This document shows positions 15,905 through 24,641 of a stretch of 64,000 nucleotides of DNA, one piece after another (the stretch's first letter is position 1; each line of letters starts with the position of its first letter). The position numbers and the translations under genes are program-made. Origin of the DNA: Solobacterium sp. (GTDB lineage Bacteria; Bacillota_I; Bacilli_A; Erysipelotrichales; Erysipelotrichaceae). The stretch lies in assembly GCA_024693325.1 (NCBI GenBank), contig JAILLA010000054.1:1-64000 (forward strand), written 5' to 3'. The notes below the pieces were generated by a model. That model searched no databases, had not been told where the DNA came from, and saw nothing but the letters and a program-made list of their open reading frames with translations.

Positions 15905-16693
15905 ATGTTTACACCATTTCAAGTAATTCTTGTCTGTGTGTATTGGTGGCTGTTCACACTGGTATCCGGTGACATCCAGCTCATCAACTACGCGGCAGAA
16001 GTATTCCACGGACTGGTTTGCGGACTCATTATGGGTGACGTTAAAACAGGCCTCGAAGTCGGCGCCACAATGTGCCTTATGGGCATGGGTATCGGTGGAT
16101 TCGGCGGAGCTTCCGTTCCGAACTATCAGTTTGGCGCTCTGACCGGTACAGTATTCGCAATCTCCTCAGGACAGGGTCTGGAAGCAGGTCTGGCGATCGG
16201 TATCCCGATTGCTACACTGGGCACAGAATTCGACATGCTGTCCAAGATGGCAGGTTCCTTCTTCCTTCACAAGCAGATCGATATGTCACATGCTCACAGA
16301 TTCAATGAAATGGGCAAGTGGATCTGGGCTTGGAAAGCATTCAAAGCTACATTCTACACACTGCCTGTTCTCCTTGGTATGACAGCAGGTGCAGGACTGA
16401 TCAACAATCTGCTGAACAGCATTCCCGGCTGGCTCATGAAGGGCCTGAATACAGCTGCCGGCGCTCTGCCTGCAGTAGGTCTTGCAATCCTTCTGAAGTA
16501 CATGAATCTCAAAAAATGGTGGGTATGGCTCGTATTCGGTTACGTTATGGTCTCCTACTTCGGACAGTCCATGCTGTCAACAGCATTGCTTGCTATGATC
16601 GCAGCAATTCTTACATTCAAGTATCTTGAAGACCGCGACTCCAGAACAGCAGTTGTTGGAGCTGCAATGGGAGGAGATGACTACGATGAGTAA
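15905..16693 (+). CDS. PTS system mannose-family IIC component
   Basis: This 262-residue membrane protein of the EII-Sor/AgaC type shows the glycine-rich helical segments of the family (G-M-G-I-G-G-F-G-G and a conserved P-N-Y-Q-F-G-A-L block) and several further transmembrane helices. With IID it forms the sugar channel. AAAGGGG lies upstream of the ATG. The last eight bases overlap the IID start, so translation is coupled. Confidence 0.9.
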   Translation: MFTPFQVILVCVYWWLFTLVSGDIQLINYAAEVFHGLVCGLIMGDVKTGLEVGATMCLMGMGIGGFGGASVPNYQFGALTGTVFAISSGQGLEAGLAIGIPIATLGTEFDMLSKMAGSFFLHKQIDMSHAHRFNEMGKWIWAWKAFKATFYTLPVLLGMTAGAGLINNLLNSIPGWLMKGLNTAAGALPAVGLAILLKYMNLKKWWVWLVFGYVMVSYFGQSMLSTALLAMIAAILTFKYLEDRDSRTAVVGAAMGGDDYDE

Positions 16694-17495
16694 TGTACAG
16701 GGCGTTCTTCTGACAAGAGAAGATTTAAAGAAAGTATTACACCGTTACCTCTGGGTTCGTCAGTCACCGTTTAACTACGAAACAATGCAGTCCGGCGGCT
16801 GGGTATGGGCTATCGATCCTGCTATGCAGAAGATCTATGATGGCGATGCAGACCTGCTGGAAAAGAAGTATGATGAACACTTCAGATTCTTCAACTCACA
16901 CCCCTGGATGAACAACCTCATCATGGGCGCCTGCCTTGCGATCGAATCCACAAAGACACCGGATGCTACAGATACAGCAGTTACACTCCGTACTGCTCTG
17001 ATGGGCCCTCTGGCCGGTCTTGGTGACTCACTGATCTGGGTTCTTGCAAAGAACATCATGTCAGCTATCGCAGCTTACATGGCTCTCGACGGAAGCACGA
17101 TCGGTATTTGGATGGCTCTGCTCGTACAGTGGGCTATCTGGGCTATCTTCTACACAGGATTCTTCAAAGCATATGATCAGGGAATCAGCTTCGTTACTGA
17201 CAGAAGACAGCAGCTCGACCACCTGACAGAAGCAGCACAGATCGTTGGTCTGGCTGTTGTCGGTGCAATGGTCGCTTCAACAGTTAAGGTTCTGTTCGGT
17301 CTGACATTCAATGTCGGTGAACTGACAAAGAACCTGAACGACCTGCTCGATTCCATCTTCCCTCACTTCGGAAACATCGTTACAGTTGCACTGGTATACT
17401 GGGGACTGACAAAACCGAAGATGACATCCGGAAAGATGGTTCTGATCGTACTGATCGCAACAATGGTACTGTCCGTTATCGGCTTCCTTGCCTGA
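16686..17495 (+). CDS. PTS system mannose-family IID component
   Basis: This 269-residue partner of IIC has the family blocks P-F-N-Y-E-T-M-Q (near 24-31), F-F-N-S-H-P and G-P-L-A-G-L-G-D-S-L, plus C-terminal membrane helices. ATG 16686 is preferred over 16626 because GGGAGGAG ends nine bases upstream and the overlap with IIC (8 bp) is of the coupling type. It is the last transporter gene before a strong terminator. Confidence 0.92.
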   Translation: MSNVQGVLLTREDLKKVLHRYLWVRQSPFNYETMQSGGWVWAIDPAMQKIYDGDADLLEKKYDEHFRFFNSHPWMNNLIMGACLAIESTKTPDATDTAVTLRTALMGPLAGLGDSLIWVLAKNIMSAIAAYMALDGSTIGIWMALLVQWAIWAIFYTGFFKAYDQGISFVTDRRQQLDHLTEAAQIVGLAVVGAMVASTVKVLFGLTFNVGELTKNLNDLLDSIFPHFGNIVTVALVYWGLTKPKMTSGKMVLIVLIATMVLSVIGFLA

Positions 17496-17520
17496 TCTGA
17501 TCTACAGCAACTAGTTATTC

Positions 17521-17555
17521 AAGGCGTATATGTAACTGTATACGCCTTATTATTT
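17521..17555 (+). terminator. Terminator of the PTS operon
   Basis: A perfect ten-pair stem AAGGCGTATA/TATACGCCTT (17521-17530, 17539-17548) is followed by ATTATTT. Confidence 0.8.
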
Positions 17556-17575
17556 CCGCCTGTATCCGTATACCG

Positions 17576-17603
17576 GGGACAGGCGGAAGTGATCTGATAT
17601 AAT
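17576..17603 (+). promoter_or_regulatory. Promoter of the unknown-protein/regulator pair
   Basis: GGGACA (17576-17581), 16 bases, TATAAT (17598-17603) lies just after the PTS terminator, so the regulator pair is transcribed separately. Confidence 0.5.
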
Positions 17604-17626
17604 AAATGAAATGCAGGTAAATGATT

Positions 17627-18688
17627 ATGCTCGAATTTGAAACCAGAACAAATAGATTTATGGAATGGTTTGAAAAGAACCATGTGTCCATTGAACGGAA
17701 GATCGCGAAAAATGATTTTTCCGATGCCAATGCAAAGTTAAAGGACCAGCTGGGCAAAGTGCTTCCCGGTGTAGCCTTCCGCGTCAATAAAGTGAGGAAG
17801 GAAGAAACATATATCCTGGAATTCAATACACAGCTGATCCCGACGGTCAAGGCAGCGGCGATCGCTTTCTGTAAGATGCTGCCGGAGGATCTTTCCGGTA
17901 CATGGAAATTCTGCTGGTCACATCCTGCCTGCAAAGGAACGGTGGAAGTCAACGGAAAAATATTTGATTCCTCCGACGTAAAGGTCTTTCCGCAGTTTGA
18001 TGACAAAAGAAAGAAAGTCACACTGCTGGTTGAAAAGACGGACAAACTGGCTGAGCTTTCAAATGAAGAAGTATTCTCTGTCTTTTATATGCTGCTGTCC
18101 GATTATCTGGGAGAGAGTGCTGTGGAAGCATATATCGGTGCGACCCAGTTCCTCAAAGGGCTGTCCAAGTTCAAATACCGCAACGAACATCCATATACGA
18201 TGAATGAGTTTGCGCAGGTATTCAAACGTGAGATCAAAGAGCGCGGCTGGCAGGATCCCGATCAGATCCTGATGCAGTCAACGGATTATCAGGCAAAGAC
18301 AAAGAGTTATGAGATCCGTATGGATATTACCCAGGGCAGAACGCTCTGTCCTGACCTGCTGAAAGAAGAAGGACTGCCGGAAAAGGCAAGACATGAATTC
18401 CTGAAGCGATGCAGTATCGGTCTGTACAGTGCCGTAACGGAACTGACACCTGATATGTCGAAGGATGAACGGACAAGATCCAGGATCAGCATTGAAAAGG
18501 ATGTACGGGCGATCCTCGATCAGAATAAAAAAGGTATGGTGATCAACAGCGCTATGGGCAATGCCCACTGCTATGCTGACTTCCTCGTCTACAGTGACGA
18601 AGCACTGGAAAAGGTCAGACAGATGGCAGCTCAGTATGAGGACTGCAGGATCATCAATCTGCAGAAGGACAACTATGATCCAGATTAG
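17627..18688 (+). CDS. Unrecognised cytoplasmic protein coupled to the PRD regulator
   Basis: I do not recognise this family. The 353-residue product is hydrophilic, rich in Lys, Asp and Glu, with no signal peptide, membrane segment or clear catalytic motif. A conserved-looking C-terminal block (V-I-N-S-A-M-G-N-A-H-C-Y-A-D-F-L) may be a structural core. ATG 17627 has AGGT nine bases upstream; ATG 17621 is the alternative. Its last 14 bases overlap the start of the PTS-type regulator, a tight coupling that suggests the two proteins act together or are needed in equal amounts. Confidence 0.6.
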   Translation: MLEFETRTNRFMEWFEKNHVSIERKIAKNDFSDANAKLKDQLGKVLPGVAFRVNKVRKEETYILEFNTQLIPTVKAAAIAFCKMLPEDLSGTWKFCWSHPACKGTVEVNGKIFDSSDVKVFPQFDDKRKKVTLLVEKTDKLAELSNEEVFSVFYMLLSDYLGESAVEAYIGATQFLKGLSKFKYRNEHPYTMNEFAQVFKREIKERGWQDPDQILMQSTDYQAKTKSYEIRMDITQGRTLCPDLLKEEGLPEKARHEFLKRCSIGLYSAVTELTPDMSKDERTRSRISIEKDVRAILDQNKKGMVINSAMGNAHCYADFLVYSDEALEKVRQMAAQYEDCRIINLQKDNYDPD

Positions 18689-20684
18689 CCTGATCCAGAA
18701 GCGTCTGCTGAGTGAACTGTATAACGGAACGCCCTACAGCTCCAAGACTTTAGGGAATCTTTTAGGTGTCTCTGACCGTACCGTACGCAATGAGATCATG
18801 AAACTGAACGAAGTCCTGAGGGATCATGGAGCACAGGTCACTGCCAAGGCAAGGACCGGATGTATGCTGGAAGTGACAGACAATGCCGCCTTTGCGGAAT
18901 TCTGCAGTACACACGGGATCGACAGTGAATACATGACAAGACTTCCCGAGTATCTTCAGCTTGCGCATGCGCTGATCAGGACGATCATCTGTTCGGAAGC
19001 ACCGCTGCACCTGACAGATCTTGCGGAAATGTATTATACGAATATTACGGCTGTGAAGAATGCTGTCAGCAGTGCAAGAGAGATCCTCAGGGAATATCAT
19101 CTGACGATCACCAGCACAAGAGGCGGTCTGCAGATACTCGGGCGGGAACATGACATCCGCGTCCTGCTGGTCAATGAATACGGCTTCATGAACAGTTCAG
19201 ACATGGTAGATACTTCCAATGAAGAATACAGACGTCTGTTTGCGTTTGATAAGCAGAAAATACAGCAGATCCTGCATGCAGTTGCGGAGATCCAGAAAGG
19301 ATTTGACGCCCGGAACTATAATCTCTCTGTCTACAGTATTAACTATATTGCCGGACTGATCCTGATCTCAGAAGTACGGCAGCGGAAAGGGCATCAGCTG
19401 GAATACGATTCCAGAACAGTATTGAACCTGTCAGAGTACCGTTCCTACCTTGTTGCCAGACAGCTTGTGGTCAGACTACGTGAGATCCTGGGGTACCAGC
19501 TGGATGAAATGCATACAGTCATGCTCACCATGTGTTTCGCGGGTTTGAGGATCATCAGAACATATACCGAAGAGATCAGTAAAAACTATCTGGTATGCCG
19601 CAGATTTGCGATCGAACTGATCGATTATCTGTCTGACATCAACCATTTCGGACTGTTCCGGAATGACAATATCCTGATCAACAGTATTTCTTTCTACCTG
19701 ATGAGCTATATGATGCGTGCGGATCATGGTATCGTCACAACACAATTTTCGGAAGACCGTGTCAAGCAGCTGCCGCCGATGGCACAGAAGCTTTCCATGC
19801 AGGCATTCTTTTATCTTTACCGGGAATATCAGCTGCCCTATAGCAGGGAGGAGATCCACAGACTGGCCAATGTATTCCATCCGGCACTCGGAAGGAAGCG
19901 GCTTGAGATCATTCAGCTCAATGCCTGTGTTGTTTCAAGGATCGATATGACGACAGCCGCAGGTACTGCAGAACGGCTGAAGCGCAATTTCGGATCCATC
20001 CTGAACAAAGTCGATGTGTTTGAGATCTATCAGCTGAAGGATATCGATCTGTCCGGGTATGATGTCATGTTTTCCACATATGAGGAATCTGATCTCAGAT
20101 CGTTTACTGACCAGCCCCTGCCTCAGCTGTATCATCTTGGCCTGTTCTTCCATACGATCGATAAAAACAGGATCTACGCCTTCCTGACAAGCGTGCTGAA
20201 CTATAAGAGCAACATTGATGCGCCGTTCCGTTTCCTGGACAGTAAAAACCTGTATTACGGAGTCAAAGCGGCCAATGAACAGGATTGCCTGAGACTGTTA
20301 TGTGAATACCTGGAGAACGATATCGATAATGCGCAGCAGCTGCAGTCTGAACTGGAGATCATGGAATACACCATGCCGTCATATGTGTCCAACAGCGTCG
20401 TCATGGTTTCCGGACTGCTTCCGCATGCGGAAAGGACCATGCTGAGCATCATGGTCCTGGAAAAACCGATCCTCTGGGGATATAAAGTCAACAAAGCACA
20501 GATTATCGTGTACTGGGATCAGGGAATGAATGATACAATGTCTTCGTTGTTTGAATTCGGATATCTTCCGAATTTCATACAGAATGTCTGCAATAAACAG
20601 GAATTCATTGAAGCACTGATCGCCGGAGAACCGTGTAGTAGGATCAATGAAATGATTGCCGGATATCAGGCAGTCTCATTCTGA
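18675..20684 (+). CDS. PRD-domain (BglG/LicR/MtlR-type) transcriptional regulator
   Basis: This 669-residue PTS-controlled activator has an N-terminal winged helix (V-S-D-R-T-V-R-N-E-I near residues 30-40), a second HTH-like region, two PRD modules (about 180-400), a IIB-like segment and a C-terminal fructose-type IIA-like domain. In the IIB-like segment the usual Cys-G-T-G loop reads T-T-A-A-G-T, so the phosphocysteine is lost. The IIA-like domain keeps a His in G-L-L-P-H-A. Start 18675 has AAGGA upstream; the frame is open back to 18561 inside the previous gene. Its likely target is the adjacent PTS operon (inference). Confidence 0.78.
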   Translation: MIQISLIQKRLLSELYNGTPYSSKTLGNLLGVSDRTVRNEIMKLNEVLRDHGAQVTAKARTGCMLEVTDNAAFAEFCSTHGIDSEYMTRLPEYLQLAHALIRTIICSEAPLHLTDLAEMYYTNITAVKNAVSSAREILREYHLTITSTRGGLQILGREHDIRVLLVNEYGFMNSSDMVDTSNEEYRRLFAFDKQKIQQILHAVAEIQKGFDARNYNLSVYSINYIAGLILISEVRQRKGHQLEYDSRTVLNLSEYRSYLVARQLVVRLREILGYQLDEMHTVMLTMCFAGLRIIRTYTEEISKNYLVCRRFAIELIDYLSDINHFGLFRNDNILINSISFYLMSYMMRADHGIVTTQFSEDRVKQLPPMAQKLSMQAFFYLYREYQLPYSREEIHRLANVFHPALGRKRLEIIQLNACVVSRIDMTTAAGTAERLKRNFGSILNKVDVFEIYQLKDIDLSGYDVMFSTYEESDLRSFTDQPLPQLYHLGLFFHTIDKNRIYAFLTSVLNYKSNIDAPFRFLDSKNLYYGVKAANEQDCLRLLCEYLENDIDNAQQLQSELEIMEYTMPSYVSNSVVMVSGLLPHAERTMLSIMVLEKPILWGYKVNKAQIIVYWDQGMNDTMSSLFEFGYLPNFIQNVCNKQEFIEALIAGEPCSRINEMIAGYQAVSF

Positions 20685-20704
20685 TACAGACAGGAGGAAA
20701 CCAG

Positions 20705-21223
20705 ATGAACATTTTGCTTTATGTAACTGCGTCAGCGATGCTTGTGTTTATAGGATACACGATCGTCACAGGAAAAAAACAACAGCAGGAAAAACTGGAC
20801 CGTTTTTACATGCTGTCCAAAAACAAGGTAGAAGTCATTCCGTGTTCTGCCGGATGGCTGAGCATGCAGGTCGGTGTTCTGCTGCTGGTCGTATTCATGA
20901 CGATCTATGTATCCCAGCATCCGGAACAGTCCGGATCCGCTGACGCGACAGGATTCCTGATCGTTTGCGTCGGTCTGCTGATCATACTCGTCCTGAACAT
21001 GTCATTGATGAAAAAATATCAGGAGCTTTATGTCAATAAAGACGGTTTCATGGATGACGGAAAGGTCATCCGCTATACAAGCATCAAGTCGATCGATCCT
21101 TCACTGACCAATTGTACCGTAACCACATATTCCAACCAGGAACTCAAGATCAGTTCAGCCAAAGGAAAAGCGCTGATGAAACTGCTTGATGAAAGAGAAC
21201 AGGCAAAGAATACAAAGAAATGA
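20705..21223 (+). CDS. Small membrane protein with C-terminal cytoplasmic domain
   Basis: This 172-residue protein has three hydrophobic helices (about 2-20, 55-73 and 83-100), then a ~70-residue soluble tail of beta-strand character (Y-V-N-K-D-G-F, S-I-K-S-I-D). Such a tail resembles the PH-like domain of small Firmicute membrane proteins, but I cannot assign a family. AGGAGGAAACC gives a strong start 20 bases after the regulator stop, so it is probably the last gene of that transcript. Confidence 0.6.
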   Translation: MNILLYVTASAMLVFIGYTIVTGKKQQQEKLDRFYMLSKNKVEVIPCSAGWLSMQVGVLLLVVFMTIYVSQHPEQSGSADATGFLIVCVGLLIILVLNMSLMKKYQELYVNKDGFMDDGKVIRYTSIKSIDPSLTNCTVTTYSNQELKISSAKGKALMKLLDEREQAKNTKK

Positions 21224-21226
21224 ATA

Positions 21227-21254
21227 AGATGGAGTCATCCGGCTCCATCTTTTT
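21227..21254 (+). terminator. Terminator after the membrane protein
   Basis: AGATGGAG/CTCCATCT (21227-21234, 21243-21250) is followed by five T. It abuts the stop of the convergent TetR gene. Confidence 0.8.
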
Positions 21255-21774
21255 ATCTGCTGTTTTCAGCCGGCTGATATCCGGCAACATATTCCGTGAT
21301 CTGTGAAACAGGTTCACGGAATCCTCCGGACGTCCACTGAAACAGAACAGCCCAGAGTCCGCCGGCCATATAGGACGGAAAGTATGCATCATTCCTGATC
21401 AATGAAGCACCTGACAGGTAATTGCTGAACCGGCTCATCAGGACATGGAACAGGCCGCGCCTGTACAGGAGCTGCAGGTATTTCCTGTGCTCATGCCAGA
21501 ACGTAAAAAACCATGAGATCTGCCCCATCAGGTCATCCTCTGATCCCCCGGGCATCCTGTCTTCATATTCCCTGGTCAGTACGGAATAATAATCGTCCAA
21601 AACGTCATATCTGGAACTGTAATACAGATAGAATGTACGCCGGGAAATGCCTGCTTCCTCACAGATCTCCAGTATCGTGATATCTTCGAACGGGAAACGT
21701 TCAAGCAGACTCAGGAACGAAGTGATCATTGCCTGACGTGCGTAGTTTTCATAATAAGGAAGTGTCGGTTTCAT
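21253..21774 (-). CDS. TetR/AcrR-family regulator
   Basis: This 173-residue repressor-type protein has an N-terminal HTH (I-L-E-I-C-E-E-A-G-I-S-R-R-T-F-Y-L-Y-Y, about 35-53) and a C-terminal ligand/dimer domain of the Firmicute TetR_C type (W-F-F-T-F-W-H-E-H, then G-G-L-W-A-V-L-F-Q-W). It is divergent from the old-yellow-enzyme gene across a 118-bp gap, so that reductase is the likely target (inference). The ribosome site is weak. Confidence 0.75.
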   Translation of the reverse strand: MKPTLPYYENYARQAMITSFLSLLERFPFEDITILEICEEAGISRRTFYLYYSSRYDVLDDYYSVLTREYEDRMPGGSEDDLMGQISWFFTFWHEHRKYLQLLYRRGLFHVLMSRFSNYLSGASLIRNDAYFPSYMAGGLWAVLFQWTSGGFREPVSQITEYVAGYQPAENSR

Positions 21775-21821
21775 TTCTTTTTTCTCACTTTCTGCAAAGT
21801 GTGCATCTTTATCCGTATCCG

Positions 21822-21851
21822 TTGACAGCAGTCTGACGGTCTTTTTATCAT
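21822..21851 (+). promoter_or_regulatory. Promoter of the old-yellow-enzyme reductase
   Basis: TTGACA (21822-21827), 18 bases, TATCAT (21846-21851). The consensus -35 suggests a strong promoter normally held off, as expected next to a divergent TetR gene. Confidence 0.6.
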
Positions 21852-21892
21852 GAAATCATAAAGTGCACAAATGCGCAATAATTGGAGGTTTT

Positions 21893-23857
21893 ATGTATAA
21901 TCGACTCTTTGAAAAAGGACACATCGGTTCTGTCCAGATCAAGAACAGGATCGTCATGACCGCTATGACGACCGGTTATGCCGGCCTGGACGGGACACCG
22001 ACTGAACAGCTCTGCAGGTACTATGAAGAACGCGCAAGAGGCGGTGTAGGCCTGATCGTTACAGAGATCTTCCGTGTCAACCAGGTACATGGCGTTGCGT
22101 TCCCCCGCCAGCTTTATGCCCTGAACCCGATGAATATCCAGCCTCTTGCCCAGATGGTGGACCGCGTACACCAGTACGGAACGAAGATCTTCGCCCAGAT
22201 CCATCACGGCGGCAGCACCAATTCACCTGAACTCAATAACGGAAGGATCGTCGCCCCGAGTGCTGTACCCAATGTATCCGGCATCATGCCTGATCCGCTG
22301 ACATTGGAAGAGATCGAAGAACTGAAACAGCAGTTCATCGGTACTGCGGCAGCCTGCCAGGCAGCCGGCTTTGACGGCGTAGAACTGCACGGGGCCCATG
22401 GCTACCTGCTCTGTCAGTTCATGTCTGCAGCTTTCAACAAGAGAGATGATCAGTACGGCGGAAGTATTGAAAACAGATGCCGGATCGTAACCGAGATGAT
22501 CCAGGGTATCAAGTACGTATGCGGAAAAGACTTCCCTGTTGCTGTGCGTATATCCTGTGATGAACACGACCCGTTCCATCCGGATTCAATTACGCTGGAA
22601 GAGGGCGTACAGATCGCCAGGATCCTGGAAGCAGCCGGCGCAGATATGATCGATGTTTCCAACGGCAACTACTTTGTGCCGTACGGTGAAAACGAAGAAC
22701 CGTATTCCTATTCGGAAGGCTGGCGCGCACCGGAAACGACTGCAGTCAAACAGGCTGTCAATATTCCGGTTACGGGTGTATCCAATATCAAGACGCCTGA
22801 CTGCGCAGAAAAACTGCTGGAAGCAGGCGTATGTGACTTCGTCGGTATCGGCAGAGGCAGTATTGCGGATCCGGAATGGGGCCGTAAAGCAGCCCGCGGC
22901 AGGAATGACCTGATCCATCACTGCATCGGCTGTCTGTACTGTTTCGAATCACTTATGGCAGTAGGCTATGTCCGCTGCTCAGTCAACCCGCAGGCAGGCA
23001 GGGAAGCAGCGTTCAGCCGCCGTATGCGTAAGAATAAGGCCGGTGATAAGGTGACTGTCGTCGGAGGAGGCGTTGCCGGTATGGAAGCAGCAGCGACATT
23101 GGCAAAACGCGGATTCACGGTAACACTGCTTGAGAAAGAAAATGAACTCGGCGGCGAACTGAATCTTGCCGGCGCGACAGCACCTTATAAGAACAAGGTA
23201 AGCTGGCTGCGTACCACACTTGAAGAAGAGATGAAGCTGGCGGGCGTCAATGTACTGACCGGCTGTGAAGCTGACGTGGAAACAGTTAAGAAACTGGAAC
23301 CGAGGGCAGTCTTCCTGGCAACAGGCGGAAAACCGATCGTACCGGATCTGCCGGGCATCAGCGGAAAGAATGTTGTTTCAGCATATGACGTGATTCGCGG
23401 AAATGTCAGACCTTCCGGAAAGGTCGTCATCGTCGGCGCAGGCCTGACCGGATTGGAAACAGCAGAACTACTGTTCAGGAACGGTGAGGCAGAAAGCGTC
23501 ACAGTCGTTGATATGCTGGAAAAGATCGGTGCCAATATGTATCCTTCGATCTTCATTGATGTCACTCATCAGATGGAGGGAAAACCCCTGACACTGAGAG
23601 CAGGCATGAAACTGAAGGAAGTCACGGAAACAGGTATTATCTGCGATGATCTTGCAAACGGAAAAGAAGAAACGATCACAGCAGACTGCGTAGTCCTGGC
23701 AATGGGCATCCGCAGTGACAATGAACTCATCAGACAGTTTGAAGAAGCATTTGACAGAGTGATCCCGCTCGGACAGACACACAGGAATCCGGGCCGTATC
23801 GCCACATCCATGGCAGACGGATATATCGCAGCCAGGGGCTTTGATCCGAAAGTCTGA
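21893..23857 (+). CDS. NADH:flavin oxidoreductase / 2,4-dienoyl-CoA-reductase-like (OYE family)
   Basis: This 654-residue enzyme has an FMN-binding TIM barrel (about 1-335; H-G-A-H-G-Y-L-L motif), a [4Fe-4S] cluster site with Cys344, Cys347, Cys350 and Cys362, and a C-terminal FAD/NAD(P)H domain (G-G-G-V-A-G at 391-396; G-A-G-L-T-G-L-E later). This is the layout of FadH and of the bile-acid enzymes BaiCD and BaiH. It should reduce an activated C=C bond with NAD(P)H. The substrate is unknown; there are no bile-acid or fatty-acid genes nearby. GGAGG precedes the ATG; the in-frame start at 21863 does not have one. Confidence 0.85.
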   Translation: MYNRLFEKGHIGSVQIKNRIVMTAMTTGYAGLDGTPTEQLCRYYEERARGGVGLIVTEIFRVNQVHGVAFPRQLYALNPMNIQPLAQMVDRVHQYGTKIFAQIHHGGSTNSPELNNGRIVAPSAVPNVSGIMPDPLTLEEIEELKQQFIGTAAACQAAGFDGVELHGAHGYLLCQFMSAAFNKRDDQYGGSIENRCRIVTEMIQGIKYVCGKDFPVAVRISCDEHDPFHPDSITLEEGVQIARILEAAGADMIDVSNGNYFVPYGENEEPYSYSEGWRAPETTAVKQAVNIPVTGVSNIKTPDCAEKLLEAGVCDFVGIGRGSIADPEWGRKAARGRNDLIHHCIGCLYCFESLMAVGYVRCSVNPQAGREAAFSRRMRKNKAGDKVTVVGGGVAGMEAAATLAKRGFTVTLLEKENELGGELNLAGATAPYKNKVSWLRTTLEEEMKLAGVNVLTGCEADVETVKKLEPRAVFLATGGKPIVPDLPGISGKNVVSAYDVIRGNVRPSGKVVIVGAGLTGLETAELLFRNGEAESVTVVDMLEKIGANMYPSIFIDVTHQMEGKPLTLRAGMKLKEVTETGIICDDLANGKEETITADCVVLAMGIRSDNELIRQFEEAFDRVIPLGQTHRNPGRIATSMADGYIAARGFDPKV

Positions 23858-23877
23858 TCAACAGGATTGCCTTAATC

Positions 23878-23903
23878 AGCGGTCCGTCAATGGATCGCTT
23901 TTT
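23878..23903 (+). terminator. Terminator of the OYE gene
   Basis: AGCGGTCC/GGATCGCT (23878-23885, 23892-23899; one G-U) is followed by five T. Confidence 0.75.
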
Positions 23904-23993
23904 CATATATGTCCTGCTTTACCGCCTAACTTATAGAAGCCGGCAGAAAAAGAAGATATGATGATACCGGGAATGAAAAAGAAGGGACGGTAT

Positions 23994-24614
23994 ATGACAG
24001 AAAAAGAAAAAATGATCAGGGGCGAGCTTTATGATCCATCCGATCAGGAGCTTACCATACTGCGTATCAAGGCGCGTAAGCTTGCCCGCAGATATAATCT
24101 GACAGATGAAGATGAAACGGAAAAAGGTGAAGCGATCCTGCGGGAACTTCTGCCGGAAACACCGAATCTGCCAGCTCTGCAGGCACCTGTCTGCTTTGAT
24201 TATGGCTCCAACACCACATTCGGCAGATTCTGTGCAGTTAATTTCAACTTTACATGTCTGGATGTATGTCCGGTACACATCGGAGACAATGTCATGATCG
24301 GTCCGAACGTTACACTGGCAACTCCGATGCATCCGCTGCTTCCGGAAGAACGGAATGTCAGGCAGCGTGAGGACGGCAGCTGGTATAATCTGGAATACGC
24401 AAAGCCGATCACGATCGAAGATGACTGCTGGATCGCTTCCAATGTTGTGGTGTGCGGCGGCGTGACGATCGGGAAAGGCAGTGTCATCGGAGCCGGAAGC
24501 GTTGTGACAAGAAGTATCCCTGCCGGCTGCATAGCGGCAGGCAATCCATGCCGTGTGATCAGACAGATCACCGAACAGGACAGAATGGAAAAACAGGCAG
24601 ATAATCCGCGGTAA
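23994..24614 (+). CDS. Maltose/galactoside O-acetyltransferase (LacA/Maa/NodL type)
   Basis: This 206-residue trimeric left-handed beta-helix enzyme has an N-terminal mac domain (M-I-R-G-E-L-Y-D-P-S-D) and hexapeptide repeats (I-G-D-N-V-M-I-G-P-N-V, I-G-K-G-S-V-I-G-A-G-S). A-T-P-M-H-P-L holds the catalytic His, and A-G-N-P-C-R-V-I closes the domain. It transfers acetyl from acetyl-CoA to a sugar hydroxyl. ATG 23994 fits the family N terminus and follows GAAGGGACGG. Confidence 0.88.
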   Translation: MTEKEKMIRGELYDPSDQELTILRIKARKLARRYNLTDEDETEKGEAILRELLPETPNLPALQAPVCFDYGSNTTFGRFCAVNFNFTCLDVCPVHIGDNVMIGPNVTLATPMHPLLPEERNVRQREDGSWYNLEYAKPITIEDDCWIASNVVVCGGVTIGKGSVIGAGSVVTRSIPAGCIAAGNPCRVIRQITEQDRMEKQADNPR

Positions 24615-24633
24615 GCGGAAACCTGCCTGTTTT
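24591..24633. terminator. Bidirectional terminator between convergent genes
   Basis: AAACAGGCAG/CTGCCTGTTT (24591-24600, 24623-24632) forms a perfect ten-pair stem enclosing TCCGC/GCGGA. T runs lie on both outer sides. It includes the last codons of the acetyltransferase. Confidence 0.8.
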
Positions 24634-24641
24634 AATCAGTA

